Positions 42,353 through 50,760 are shown, numbered from the stretch's first letter. The stretch: 64,000 bases of DNA from Bog-159 sp963818855 (GCA_963818855.1 CAWFUH010000010.1:434001-498000), one strand, 5' to 3'. Translations and numbers: made by a program. Notes: generated by a model from the letters alone, not told the origin.

Positions 42353-42988
42353 TTACCCCCAAACGAGAAATAAAATAACCAAATAAACCCAAAGGCCATC
42401 CACAAAATGCCAGAAAACAGCACTCACATCCACAGCCGTACGCTTGCCCGGCCCTAACTGCAAACGGAGCGCCTCCACGTCCACGTAGACCAGTGCGGTT
42501 AGTCCGCCCAGAATGTGCAGACCGTGAGCCGCGGTGAGCAGGTAAAAGAATGAACTGCTGGGATTGGTGGCCACGAAGATACCTTCCGCACGCAACTGCA
42601 GCCACGCGATGGCCTGACCCAGCAGGAATAGCGCCCCCAGCACCGTTCCGGCCGTCCAATAGCCGTTGAATGCCGAGCGTCTGCCGCGGTGGAGCGATCG
42701 CCGGGCCAGTTCGAGCAGCACACTACTGGCGATCAGGATGGCGGTATTCGCCCAGATAATCCGCGGTAGCGTCAGCGCAACCCAGTCGTTGGACATCCCG
42801 CGGCGCACTACGAAGGCACTGGTGAACGCCGCGAATGCCATGGTGGTGGCGGCCAGCAGCACTAACAAGCCGGTCATGGACGCGCGGCGGGAGGCGCCGC
42901 GGCCGTCCGGTCCACCGCCGCCGCCGAAGCCCCCCCCGCGCGGAGGAGCGGGGGGTTTGATGATGTCGGATGTGATGGAACTTGGCAC
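42353..42988 (-). CDS. Cytochrome c oxidase subunit III-like protein (first copy)
   Basis: 211 residues. An unusual glycine/proline-rich cytoplasmic N-terminus (KPPAPPRGGGFGGGGGPDGR) precedes five or so helices with subunit III marks (LLTAAHGLHILGGLTALVYV, VFWHFVDGLWVYLVILFL). It lies upstream of the other subunit III. The two may form the split arrangement known for some caa3-type oxidases. Confidence 0.87.
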   Translation of the reverse strand: MPSSITSDIIKPPAPPRGGGFGGGGGPDGRGASRRASMTGLLVLLAATTMAFAAFTSAFVVRRGMSNDWVALTLPRIIWANTAILIASSVLLELARRSLHRGRRSAFNGYWTAGTVLGALFLLGQAIAWLQLRAEGIFVATNPSSSFFYLLTAAHGLHILGGLTALVYVDVEALRLQLGPGKRTAVDVSAVFWHFVDGLWVYLVILFLVWG

Positions 42989-43000
42989 GTCAAAACCTCG

Positions 43001-43073
43001 GGTGCTGGGTAGTGGGTGGTGGGTGGTGGGTAACGCCGGCCAACCGCGGCCCCATCACCCACAACCCAGCACC
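43001..43073. repeat. G-rich interrupted inverted repeat in the oxidase operon
   Basis: GGTGCTGGGT followed by GTGGGTGGTGGG at 43001-43030 pairs with CCCATCACCCACAACCCAGC at 43051 onward, giving arms of about 23-28 bases around a 20-base loop (with its own GCCGG/CCGCGG symmetry). The forward strand holds five or more GGG runs and could form a G-quadruplex. It fills the gap between subunit I stop and the first subunit III start. Confidence 0.7.
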
Positions 43074-43083
43074 TATCACCCTC

Positions 43084-44847
43084 TTACTCCGCATGCGCCT
43101 CCACGGGGTCTGTCTGCATGATGAAATCGCGCGGCGCCCCAGGCACGCTGTATTCGTAAGGGCCATGATTCACAATGGGATGTTGGCCGCCGAAGTTGTC
43201 AAAGGGCGGCGGCGAAGGCACCGTCCACTCCAGCGTGGTCGCGTTCCACGGGTTGATCGGCGCTTTCTTGCCGTATTTCATGCTCCAGAAGAGATTAAAG
43301 AAGAACAGGATCTGCGCCGCCGCGGTGAAATAGGCAGCGTGGGTCATGAAGGTGTGTACCGGGAGCAGTTTGCCCAGGAAATCGAAATTGGTGAAGTCCG
43401 AATAGCGCCGCGGATTCCCCGCTATGCCGAGATAATGCATGGGTGTGAAGATGGCGTAGACCCCCACAAAAGTAGCGTAGAAGTGGATCTTGCCCAGGGT
43501 CTCGTTCATCATCCGCCCGTACATTTTGGGGAACCAGTAAAACGTTCCCGCAAACATGCCGAATATGGCGGCCACGCCCATGATCATGTGGAAGTGGCCC
43601 ACCACGAAGTAAGTATCGTGGAAGTATAAATCGAGCGCCGGTTGGCCCAGGAAGATGCCGCTCAGGCCGCCGGTGACGAACAGGGAAACGAAGCCCAAAG
43701 CGAACATCATGGCAGTGGTGTAATGGATCTTGCCGCCCCACAATGTGCCGATCCAGTTGAATGTTTTGATGGCCGACGGTACTCCAATGGCCATGGTGAG
43801 CACGGAAAATGCCATGGCGGAATATGGACTCATGCCGCTCATGAACATATGGTGGCCCCACACCAGAAATCCCAGAAATCCGATGCCCAAGATGGCGTAG
43901 ACCATGGCGCGGTATCCGAAGACGGGCTTGCGGGCGAAGGTGGCCAGAATTTGGGAAGTCACGCCCATGCCGGGCAGAATCGCGATGTAAACCTCGGGAT
44001 GCCCGAAGAACCAGAACAGGTGTTGCCAGAGCAGCGGAGACCCGCCTTTGTGGTTCAGGATCTGATCGCTCACCATCAGCCCGCCGGGTACGAAAAAGCT
44101 GGTTCCGGCGGAGCGGTCGAGAATCAGAAGCACCCCGGCGGCCAGCAGCACGGCGAACCCCAGCAATCCCAGGATGGCCGTGACGAACCAGGTCCAGCAG
44201 GTGAGCGGCAGGCGCATCAGCGACATGCCCTGGCAGCGCAGGTCGATCAGAGTCGCGATGAAGTTGATAGCGCCCATCAACGAGGCGAAGCAGAAAATCG
44301 CAATACTGACGATCCAGAGCGTTTGCCCTAAGCCCTCACCGGGTCCCGCCGAGGGTATGGCACTCAGCGGTGGGTATGTGGTCCAGCCGGAAAGCGGCGC
44401 GCCGCCTTGTACGAAAAAGGCCGATACCATGACCACCAGTGCGACGAAGGTGGTCCAGAAGGACAGCATGTTCAAGACCGGGAAGGCCATGTCTTCGGCG
44501 CCGATCTGGATGGGCAGAAAATAGTTTCCAAAGCCGCTTTGGGGCGCGGTGGTCAGCACGAAAAAGACCATGATGGTGCCGTGCATGGTCATCAGGGACA
44601 GATACAATTCGGGAGTCATGATCCCGCCCTGCGCGGCGGTGGGCCACAGGTGCGCGAACCAGGCAACCTTGGCATCCGGGTTGACCATGTGGAAGCGCAT
44701 GAGCAACGAAAGACTCATGCCTACCAGCACGGAAAACAAGGCCAGGAAGTAATATTGGATACCGATGACCTTGTGGTCCACACTGAAGATATACTTCCGG
44801 ACAAAGCCTTGCGGCGCGTGATGCGCGTGCATTACTGGTGCTGACAT
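43084..44847 (-). CDS. ctaD: Cytochrome c oxidase subunit I
   Basis: 587 residues from the ATG at 44847 (MSAPVMHAHH). This is the haem-copper core of the proton-pumping terminal oxidase. Histidine ligands are visible in MTMHGTIMVFF (low-spin haem), LLWQHLFWFFGHPEVYIAILPG (CuB histidine and the cross-linked tyrosine), GHHMFMSGM (CuB histidine pair) and HDTYFVVGHFHMIMG (haem ligands). About 12 helices. It lies 49 bases after subunit II. Confidence 0.97.
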   Translation of the reverse strand: MSAPVMHAHHAPQGFVRKYIFSVDHKVIGIQYYFLALFSVLVGMSLSLLMRFHMVNPDAKVAWFAHLWPTAAQGGIMTPELYLSLMTMHGTIMVFFVLTTAPQSGFGNYFLPIQIGAEDMAFPVLNMLSFWTTFVALVVMVSAFFVQGGAPLSGWTTYPPLSAIPSAGPGEGLGQTLWIVSIAIFCFASLMGAINFIATLIDLRCQGMSLMRLPLTCWTWFVTAILGLLGFAVLLAAGVLLILDRSAGTSFFVPGGLMVSDQILNHKGGSPLLWQHLFWFFGHPEVYIAILPGMGVTSQILATFARKPVFGYRAMVYAILGIGFLGFLVWGHHMFMSGMSPYSAMAFSVLTMAIGVPSAIKTFNWIGTLWGGKIHYTTAMMFALGFVSLFVTGGLSGIFLGQPALDLYFHDTYFVVGHFHMIMGVAAIFGMFAGTFYWFPKMYGRMMNETLGKIHFYATFVGVYAIFTPMHYLGIAGNPRRYSDFTNFDFLGKLLPVHTFMTHAAYFTAAAQILFFFNLFWSMKYGKKAPINPWNATTLEWTVPSPPPFDNFGGQHPIVNHGPYEYSVPGAPRDFIMQTDPVEAHAE

Positions 44848-44896
44848 ATCGTTATCACCGTGAATGAAATCGTCGAAACGGGGTCCTGGGGATGCA

Positions 44897-45682
44897 TTAC
44901 TTGTTAGCGGCCTGATCCTGCTTCCACTTTTCAAAATCGGCCGCGGTCATTACCTGCATGGTGCTCCGCATCTGGAAATGGCCGAGGCCGCACAACTCCG
45001 AACAAGGGATTTCGTAGGTGCCGAGCGTGTCCGCCTGGAAGTAGAGCGGGATCTCCATACCGGGCACGATATCCTGCTTAAGGCGCAACTCCCGGACAAA
45101 GAAATTATGAATCACGTCGCGGGAGTGCATGATCAGCTTGATGGGCTTGCCAACGGGCACTTTCAACGATGCGCTGACGATGTCGTCCTTTGCGGCCTGG
45201 TCTTTGTCGTCGAGGCCGAAGGGGTTGCCGGCCGCATCGTTCACCAGCTTCAGATCCGTGGCGCCGAACTTGCCATCCGGACCGGGGTAGCGGAAGGAGA
45301 AGGCGAACTGTTTGGACATCAGTTCAATTGGAATGGCGTTGGGGTCGGGCTCCGAGAGGTGCACCGCGATCCAGATTCTGGTACCGACCAAGACGATACC
45401 CACGAACAGGAGTGCCGTGGCGGTGGTCCAGATGGTTTCCAACTTGTTGTTGCCGTGGGAATAGCTGGCGCGGCGGCCATCATCGCGAAAGCGCCAGATC
45501 GCCCAGCCGAGAGCAAATTGTGCGAGCAGGAAAATAATACCGGTGATGACCATGGTGCGCATGAACTGCTCGTCATACGCTACCCCATGCTGGTTTATGG
45601 GCGGAGGGAACCACCACACTTTGGCGGCAAAGAAGTATATAATGACGACCGTCAGCACCCAGATAATCGGAGCGAGCAGCAT
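44897..45682 (-). CDS. ctaC: Cytochrome c oxidase subunit II
   Basis: 261 residues and the first gene of the operon. Two N-terminal helices (IIWVLTVVIIYFFAAKVWWF and ITGIIFLLAQFALGWAIWRF) precede a cupredoxin domain. The CuA ligands are in EIPCSELCGLGHFQMRS (two cysteines, histidine, methionine), with a further histidine in HSRDVIHNFFV. There is no fused cytochrome c domain, so electrons probably come from a separate cytochrome c. A GAGGG element lies 11 bases before the ATG. Confidence 0.96.
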   Translation of the reverse strand: MLLAPIIWVLTVVIIYFFAAKVWWFPPPINQHGVAYDEQFMRTMVITGIIFLLAQFALGWAIWRFRDDGRRASYSHGNNKLETIWTTATALLFVGIVLVGTRIWIAVHLSEPDPNAIPIELMSKQFAFSFRYPGPDGKFGATDLKLVNDAAGNPFGLDDKDQAAKDDIVSASLKVPVGKPIKLIMHSRDVIHNFFVRELRLKQDIVPGMEIPLYFQADTLGTYEIPCSELCGLGHFQMRSTMQVMTAADFEKWKQDQAANK

Positions 45683-45824
45683 GCGATGGATTTCCCTCTT
45701 TCCCGGGAGTGCGCCCAGGTTTCGATGAACATATCATACTGGTGGGGCGTTGGCAAGTCGAGGTGGTGGGTCGGGTGCGCGACACAAATGGAACGGCCGG
45801 GCCATTTTCTTTTTTGTGGCCGAA

Positions 45825-45850
45825 TACCTAGCGTAGTAGTACGCTAGGTA
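45825..45850 (+). promoter_or_regulatory. Hairpin just upstream of the first IS gene's ribosome-binding site
   Basis: Perfect 11-base arms TACCTAGCGTA and TACGCTAGGTA around the loop GTAG. The GGGAGG ribosome-binding site follows at 45853-45858 and the ATG at 45865. The stem could block read-through translation from outside promoters, a known theme in IS control; that is inference here. Confidence 0.55.
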
Positions 45851-45864
45851 ACGGGAGGTTCACA

Positions 45865-46263
45865 ATGACCGAAACCCTTTCCGCGCTGGAGGCTCAGCGC
45901 ACGCAGACACAATTCCAGATCAGTCGACTCGGCGATATGCGTTCCGGGTCGATTACCACCACGGGCGGACGATGTGGCAACCCAGGTTGCCACTGCCGTC
46001 GGCCCGATGACCCGGGTCATGGTCCGTTCTATCGCCTGACCCGCAAAGTCAACGGAAAATCCGTTACCGAGACCTTTAGCACAGCTCCGGCTCTGCGCAA
46101 GGCTCAGCAGGAGGTCGAAGAGTTCCATCGCTTCCGTCAACTCAGCCAGGATCTGTTGGAAGTCAACGAGCAAATCTGCAAATTGCGGCCGGTGGAGGAC
46201 ACTTTGACCCCACAGGAAAAAAAACGGCAGAAGCGATCCAACACGAAGTCGCGCAAGAAGTAG
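45865..46263 (+). CDS. ISKra4-associated DUF6788-like protein (first IS gene)
   Basis: 132 residues. The middle carries GGRCGNPGCHCRRPDDPGHGP, a small cysteine/histidine cluster, followed by YRLTRKVNGKSVTETFSTAP. The C-terminus is charged and lysine-rich. Proteins of this type are encoded ahead of ISKra4-family transposases. A run of eight A at 46217-46224 near the end, and an open frame one step back that continues into the transposase, suggest a fused product can be made by -1 frameshifting. Confidence 0.8.
   Translation: MTETLSALEAQRTQTQFQISRLGDMRSGSITTTGGRCGNPGCHCRRPDDPGHGPFYRLTRKVNGKSVTETFSTAPALRKAQQEVEEFHRFRQLSQDLLEVNEQICKLRPVEDTLTPQEKKRQKRSNTKSRKK
46217..46224 (+). other. Candidate -1 ribosomal frameshift site (A8)
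   Basis: In the first IS gene the codons read GAA AAA AAA CGG. Slipping back one base gives AAA ACG GCA GAA and leads without a stop into AEAIQHEVAQEVGRMVQIV, the N-terminal extension expected for the transposase. A-rich heptamers of this type are classic slippery sites in bacterial IS elements. Confidence 0.5.
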
Positions 46264-46268
46264 GCCGG

Positions 46269-47576
46269 ATGGTACAGATCGTCCTCGGCGATTGGCATAA
46301 GACCGGCACGATGGATCTGGAGGCCGTCGAGACACTGGTGCGGGACTCCATGCACCACGCCGGGGCAATGGCCATGCAGCGGTTGTTGTGCATGCCGGCG
46401 CCGCACGACCGCCAGGTCCCCTGCGGCTGCGGTCAGCAAGCTCGATACCACGAAACGCGCCCGAAACAGATCCTGACCATGCTGGGGCCCGTGGTCTATG
46501 ATCGGGCCTACTATCTCTGTCTGAGTTGCCATCAAGGACACAGTCCCCGCGACCGGGAGCTGGACGTAGTCGGGACGGAGTGTTCCCCCGGCGTGCGGCG
46601 TATGATGGCCGCGGTAGGAAGCGAGGCCAGCTTCGATAGTGGCCGCCAACAACTGCATCTGCTGGCCGGCCTGGAGGTCACCACCAAGGCTGTCGAACGC
46701 CATGCCGAAGCCATCGGCGCCGATATCGTCGAACGGGAACAGGCCAAGCGAGATCGCCTCGTCCAATTAGAATTTCCCGATATTCTGGGCGCTGCCGTTC
46801 CCGTGCTGGTGGTCGAAATGGATGGCGCCCAGGTGCCCATGGTGCGCGCCGAGTTGGAAGGGCGTGCCGGCAGATCCCCGGGGCAACCGGCACGCACCCG
46901 GGAAGTCAAACTGGGGTGTGTCTTCACCCACACCACCACCGATGCGAAAGGCCGCCCCATTCGGGATGCCGCTTCCACCACCTATACCGGGGCGATCGAA
47001 ACCGCCGAATTGTTTGGCCGTCGGCTCTACGCCGAAGCCTTCGAGCGGGGATGGGATCGGGCCACACTGAGAGTGGTGCTGGGCGACGGCGCCGAGTGGA
47101 TCTGGAATATCGCCAACCAGCATTTTGTCGGCGCCGTGCAGATCGTCGACGTCTGGCACGCCCGCGAGCATCTCTGGGGCCTAGCCGCTAAGTTATTTCC
47201 CTCCGACGAAAAGCAACGGAAGCGCTGGGCCAAGAAGCTAATCCAAAAGCTAAACCGAGGCAGGGTCGAAAGCGTCGTCAGTGAACTGCGCAGCTTCCCC
47301 ACACGCAACGCGCTGTTACGCGGTGAGCTTCGTATCCAAGCCGACTACTTCGAACGGAACCGAAATCGCATGCGCTACCCCAAATTCCGCAAGCAGGGTC
47401 TATTCATAGGCTCTGGAGTCATCGAGGCAGGATGCCGAACGGTGATCGGGTCCCGCCTCAAGCAGTCCGGCATGTTCTGGACAGTGCGCGGCGCCAATGC
47501 CATCATCGCCCTACGCTGCAACCGGCTGTCCGGCAAATTCGAGGACTACTGGGCGTCTCGCTCGGCGGCCGCCTAA
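46269..47576 (+). CDS. ISKra4 family transposase
   Basis: 435 residues from the ATG at 46269, though the true N-terminus may come by frameshifting from the previous gene. An N-terminal zinc-ribbon-like part (CGCGQQARYHETRPKQI, YYLCLSCHQGHSPRD) precedes the DDE nuclease. Candidate acids are the aspartates in LVVEMDGAQVP and VVLGDGAEWIWN and the glutamate in IGSGVIEAGCR. VDVWHAREHLWGLA and RNRMRYPKFRKQGLFIG are typical of the family. It catalyses transposition of the surrounding element. Confidence 0.93.
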   Translation: MVQIVLGDWHKTGTMDLEAVETLVRDSMHHAGAMAMQRLLCMPAPHDRQVPCGCGQQARYHETRPKQILTMLGPVVYDRAYYLCLSCHQGHSPRDRELDVVGTECSPGVRRMMAAVGSEASFDSGRQQLHLLAGLEVTTKAVERHAEAIGADIVEREQAKRDRLVQLEFPDILGAAVPVLVVEMDGAQVPMVRAELEGRAGRSPGQPARTREVKLGCVFTHTTTDAKGRPIRDAASTTYTGAIETAELFGRRLYAEAFERGWDRATLRVVLGDGAEWIWNIANQHFVGAVQIVDVWHAREHLWGLAAKLFPSDEKQRKRWAKKLIQKLNRGRVESVVSELRSFPTRNALLRGELRIQADYFERNRNRMRYPKFRKQGLFIGSGVIEAGCRTVIGSRLKQSGMFWTVRGANAIIALRCNRLSGKFEDYWASRSAAA

Positions 47577-47688
47577 AATCATCCACAACTATGTCGCGCA
47601 CCCTGGTGGGTCGTGTCGCTAGTATGTGAGTTGTCCGGTTGAATTCACGCGTGAGTTGTCCGCTTGGCGCGGCGGCACGGGATGCCGG

Positions 47689-48284
47689 GTGGTGGAAGAA
47701 ACCTGGCAGTACTCGGCCGCCGAGATGGAGCGGATGATGAAGGTGCAAGACGTGCTGTTGAAGGCGATGGCGAAGAAGATCACCTGGTGGGCAGCTGCCG
47801 AGATCGTCGGGGTAAGCGACCGGACGATGCGCCGGAGGCGGGAGCGGCTGGAGACGGACGGCTATGCTGGACTGGCGGATCGGCGCAAGGGAAAACCGAG
47901 CGCGCGGCGCATCCCGCTGACGAGGGTGCGGAGTTGCTGGCACTCTATAAGGAGACCCTTTACGACCTGAACATCCGGCACTTCCATGAAAACTGCGGGA
48001 TGAGCACGCCATCGAGCTGAGCTATACGTGGGTACAGAAAGCGCTGCAAGGAGCCGGGCTGGTGGCCAAAGCGTCACAAGCGGGGACCGCACCTGCGGAG
48101 GCGGCCGCGGCGGCCGTTGCCTGACATGCTGCTGCACATCGATCGCAGCAAACATCAGTGGCTGGAACGACGATCGCTGGCACGACCTGATCGTGATCCT
48201 GGACGATGCCACCACGGAGATCTACTACGCGCAGCTGGTAGAGGAGGAATCCACGCGGACGGTGATGGCGGGACTGCGCGAGGT
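47689..48284 (+). pseudogene. ISNCY-type transposase remnant, frameshifted and truncated
   Basis: Three successive frames encode consecutive parts of one transposase. First, MKVQDVLLKAMAKKITWWAA, EIVGVSDRTMRRRRERLE and ADRRKGKPSARRIPL (helix-turn-helix). Next, ELLALYKETLYDLNIRHFHE, then ELSYTWVQKALQGAGLVAK. Last, HDLIVILDDATTEIYYAQLVEEESTRTVMAGLREVIE (catalytic core with aspartates). At least three shifts separate these parts, and homology stops at about 48290, where a different gene begins. The 3' half of the transposase is missing. Confidence 0.75.
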
Positions 48285-48540
48285 GATTGAAATCCAGGGC
48301 TTATTCCCCGAGGAATGTTCCCGCGCCAGAGTGGTTGCCTTGGCTCACAAGAAAGAAATGAGAAGGAGGTTGCTCAAGCTTTGCCGCGCCGTCGGTGGGC
48401 ATCAGCCGAAGGTGCTGACCAACCAACTGCTCATGTTGATCGAAGGGACGTATTCGACAGCCGGCCTTCTGGGAAAGCGGAATGCCGTGAACGCTACGGC
48501 AAAGGCCGCCGATGCCCTGATCGATGCCGCGATTGCCTGA
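48285..48540 (+). pseudogene. TetR-family regulator, C-terminal fragment fused to the transposase remnant
   Basis: The residues after the transposase part, FPEECSRARVVALAHKKEMR, RRLLKLCRAVGGHQPKVL and NQLLMLIEGTYSTAGLLG followed by AADALIDAAIA, match the ligand-binding C-terminus of TetR/AcrR regulators. No DNA-binding N-terminus is present upstream. The two pieces share one open frame (about 48160-48540), giving a chimeric reading frame created by rearrangement. No function is expected. Confidence 0.65.
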
Positions 48541-48615
48541 TCGTCAGTGGGGCGGCCACAGTTTGGTGGATTGAACCGCGAAACGCGAGATCTTCTTCAG
48601 ATGCTCGGCCGGCGG

Positions 48616-48840
48616 CTAACCGTGCGGAGTCTGAAACGCTCGCTGATCCCCTCTCTCCGCCGCGTCCGACCGGCCCCAATGGGTATCGAGCCACCTCCGA
48701 ATATTCGAGACGGTGTTCCCGTAGAACGTCTTGCAAAGGCCATGCGATTCGTAGCTAATATGCGGCGTCGCCAGTACGTTGTCCGCCGTCCGGAACGTGT
48801 GAGACGGAGGCAGGTGCTCAATGTCGAATACGTCGAATCG
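48616..48840 (-). pseudogene. D-2-hydroxyacid dehydrogenase, C-terminal fragment
   Basis: RFDVFDIEHLPPSHTFRTADNVLATPHISY and KTFYGNTVSNIRRWLDTH match the end of NAD-dependent D-2-hydroxyacid dehydrogenases, including the catalytic histidine region NVLATPH. The Rossmann domains and start are missing; the upstream side runs into the group II intron remnant. It converges on the TetR fragment, so the two may once have been a regulator and its target. Confidence 0.6.
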
Positions 48841-48896
48841 CGGAGCATCGGTCGCCCCGTTTCCCATCCCCGCGCATCAAACTGGACGAGCCCATT

Positions 48897-49263
48897 TCAG
48901 GCATCCGGCTTTCCGACAGGTTGTAACTTGCTATGCAGCTCTTGGCGGACTTCCGCCCAGGGTGCCCCGTTTCGGCGACCCAGCAGTTCCCCCTTCTGCT
49001 TGATCCGGCGCACGCTCTTTGACGACGGACTGTATCCGATGTACCTACGACCACCCCGTGGACTGAGATGCGGTCCGAATGTGTACCCCAGAAAATCGAG
49101 TCGCTCCTGCCGGGCATTCCGTATTGCTCGTCTTTTCGTTCAGAGTCAGTTCCAACCGCCTCAGCACCCTACCCCTCCACTCCAACGCCTCCTCTTTCGC
49201 TTGGCCGCGACTGAGAATCACGAGGTGAGACGCCTGCCCCACTCCGCTTGCCCCGTAGCGCGC
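48897..49263 (-). pseudogene. Group II intron reverse transcriptase/maturase remnant
   Basis: Two frames together give the thumb/maturase part of a group II intron RT. One reads HLVILSRGQAKEEALEWRGR and LRRLELTLNEKT; a one-base shift then gives DFLGYTFGPHLSPRGGRRYI, GYSPSSKSVRRIKQKGELLG and APWAEVRQELHSKLQP before a stop. The YADD active-site block is damaged (RYGASGVGQAS precedes HLVILSR), and the N-terminal fingers/palm and C-terminal end are gone. No domain V/VI intron RNA is recognisable. Confidence 0.7.
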
Positions 49264-49283
49264 TAGACTGGTCTTTACCCCGC

Positions 49284-50726
49284 ATGAAAATCCTGATGGT
49301 GGCTTCCGAAGCGGCTCCCTTCGCCAAGACTGGCGGGTTAGCCGACGTGGTCGGATCCCTGCCCGCCGCGCTGAAGGCCCTCGGCCACGAGGTCGCCGTC
49401 CTGCTGCCGCGCTACGCCGCCGTGGATCTGAAGAATGCGCGCCGCGTGTATGACTCGCTGCCAGTCTGGCTGCCGCCCAACCGCTACGATACAACCCTGT
49501 ACCTGATCGAGCGCGAAACACCCTTTTATTTTCTTGACTATCCGCCGCTGTTCGACCGGCCCGGACTTTACGGCGAAGAGGGCGTGGATCATCCCGACAA
49601 TCACATTCGTTTTGCAGTTCTGGCGCAAGGGGCCATCGCTTTTTGTAGGAACGTCTGGCGGCCCGATATCCTGCACGCGCACGACTGGCAGGCCGGCCTG
49701 GCCCCCGCTTACCTGCGCTCGATCTATACCAACGACCCCACCTTCGCTGCCATACACTCGCTGTTCACCATCCACAATCTCGGATACCACGGCCTCTTCC
49801 CAGCCGCCGCCATGGCCGACATCGGGCTGGCCGGCACCGACGAGTTCCGTCCCAGCGGCCTGGAGTTCTTCGGCAAGCTCTGCTATATCAAGGGTGGCCT
49901 GAATTATGCCGATGCCCTGAATACGGTCAGCCCTACCTACGCGCGGGAGATTCAGACGCCGGAGTATGGCTTCGGCCTGGATGGCGTGCTGCGCGCGCGC
50001 AGCCAGGTGCTTTCCGGCATCTTGAACGGCGTGGATTATTCGGAATGGAATCCGGAAACGGACGCGTGGACCGTGGCGCATTACTCGAGCTCCGATCTGG
50101 CCGGCAAACGCGCCTGCAAACAGGACCTGGTCAATACGTTTGGACTGCCCCAGGAGGCCATGGAAGCGCCCTTGATCGGCATCGTTTCCCGCTTTACCAG
50201 CCAGAAAGGCGCCGACCTGGTCGCGGGCGCGGCTGACGGGATGGTAGCCGAAGGTTATTATATGGTGGCCCTGGGAGCCGGAGAGCCGCAGTACGAGGAG
50301 TTGTTCCAGGCCATCGCGGCCCGTCACCCGACGCGCGTGGCCGTGCGTTTCGGCTACGATAACCCGCTGTCCCATAAGATTGAAGCCGGTGCGGACCTGT
50401 TTCTGATGCCGAGCCGGTACGAGCCCTGCGGGCTGAACCAGATTTATAGCCTGAAGTACGGTACCGTGCCGGTAGTACGCGCAACTGGCGGCCTTGATGA
50501 TACTATCGAACCTGGAACAGGTTTTAAGTTCTGGGAATACTCGGCGAATGCCCTGCTGGGAGCTTTGCAGGGGGCGCGGGCGGCTTTTGCCGATCCGGAT
50601 GGCTGGCGTCAGATCATGCTGGCGGGTATGGCGAAGGATTTTTCCTGGCGGGTATCGGCCGCGGAGTACGCGCGCCTATACCAGCGGCTGGCGGGCGGCT
50701 TTATGATTGAATCCCGCGCAGCCTAA
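49284..50726 (+). CDS. glgA: Glycogen synthase (ADP-glucose)
   Basis: 480 residues from the ATG at 49284. It transfers glucose from ADP-glucose to growing glycogen (GT5, GT-B fold). The ADP-glucose-binding loop is EAAPFAKTGGLADVVGSLPAAL near the start; HAHDWQAGL and FTIHNLGYHGLF mark the N-domain. The C-domain has GIVSRFTSQKGADL and LMPSRYEPCGLNQIYSLKYGTVPVVRATGGL. The gene starts just after the mobile-element debris and precedes trxA. Confidence 0.96.
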   Translation: MKILMVASEAAPFAKTGGLADVVGSLPAALKALGHEVAVLLPRYAAVDLKNARRVYDSLPVWLPPNRYDTTLYLIERETPFYFLDYPPLFDRPGLYGEEGVDHPDNHIRFAVLAQGAIAFCRNVWRPDILHAHDWQAGLAPAYLRSIYTNDPTFAAIHSLFTIHNLGYHGLFPAAAMADIGLAGTDEFRPSGLEFFGKLCYIKGGLNYADALNTVSPTYAREIQTPEYGFGLDGVLRARSQVLSGILNGVDYSEWNPETDAWTVAHYSSSDLAGKRACKQDLVNTFGLPQEAMEAPLIGIVSRFTSQKGADLVAGAADGMVAEGYYMVALGAGEPQYEELFQAIAARHPTRVAVRFGYDNPLSHKIEAGADLFLMPSRYEPCGLNQIYSLKYGTVPVVRATGGLDDTIEPGTGFKFWEYSANALLGALQGARAAFADPDGWRQIMLAGMAKDFSWRVSAAEYARLYQRLAGGFMIESRAA

Positions 50727-50760
50727 GCGTATCTAATTCTTATAGGAGACAAGAAGAATA

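Larger units (their letters stand above)
45773..47603 (+). mobile_element. Complete ISKra4-type insertion sequence
   Basis: A 1,831-base element bounded by inverted repeats sharing GGGTGCGCGACA (45773-45784 on the forward strand and its complement at 47592-47603). Both ends are flanked by the identical 9-base sequence TGGTGGGTC (45764-45772 and 47604-47612), a clean target-site duplication. It holds two genes, a DUF6788-like protein and an ISKra4 family transposase, both intact. The exact duplication and intact genes point to a recent insertion. Confidence 0.88.

Noticed and set aside
49045..49521. Reverse-strand 158-residue frame overlapping the glgA start
   Set aside because: Only the part below about 49260 resembles reverse transcriptase; the rest is antisense to glgA, so it is not a gene in its own right.
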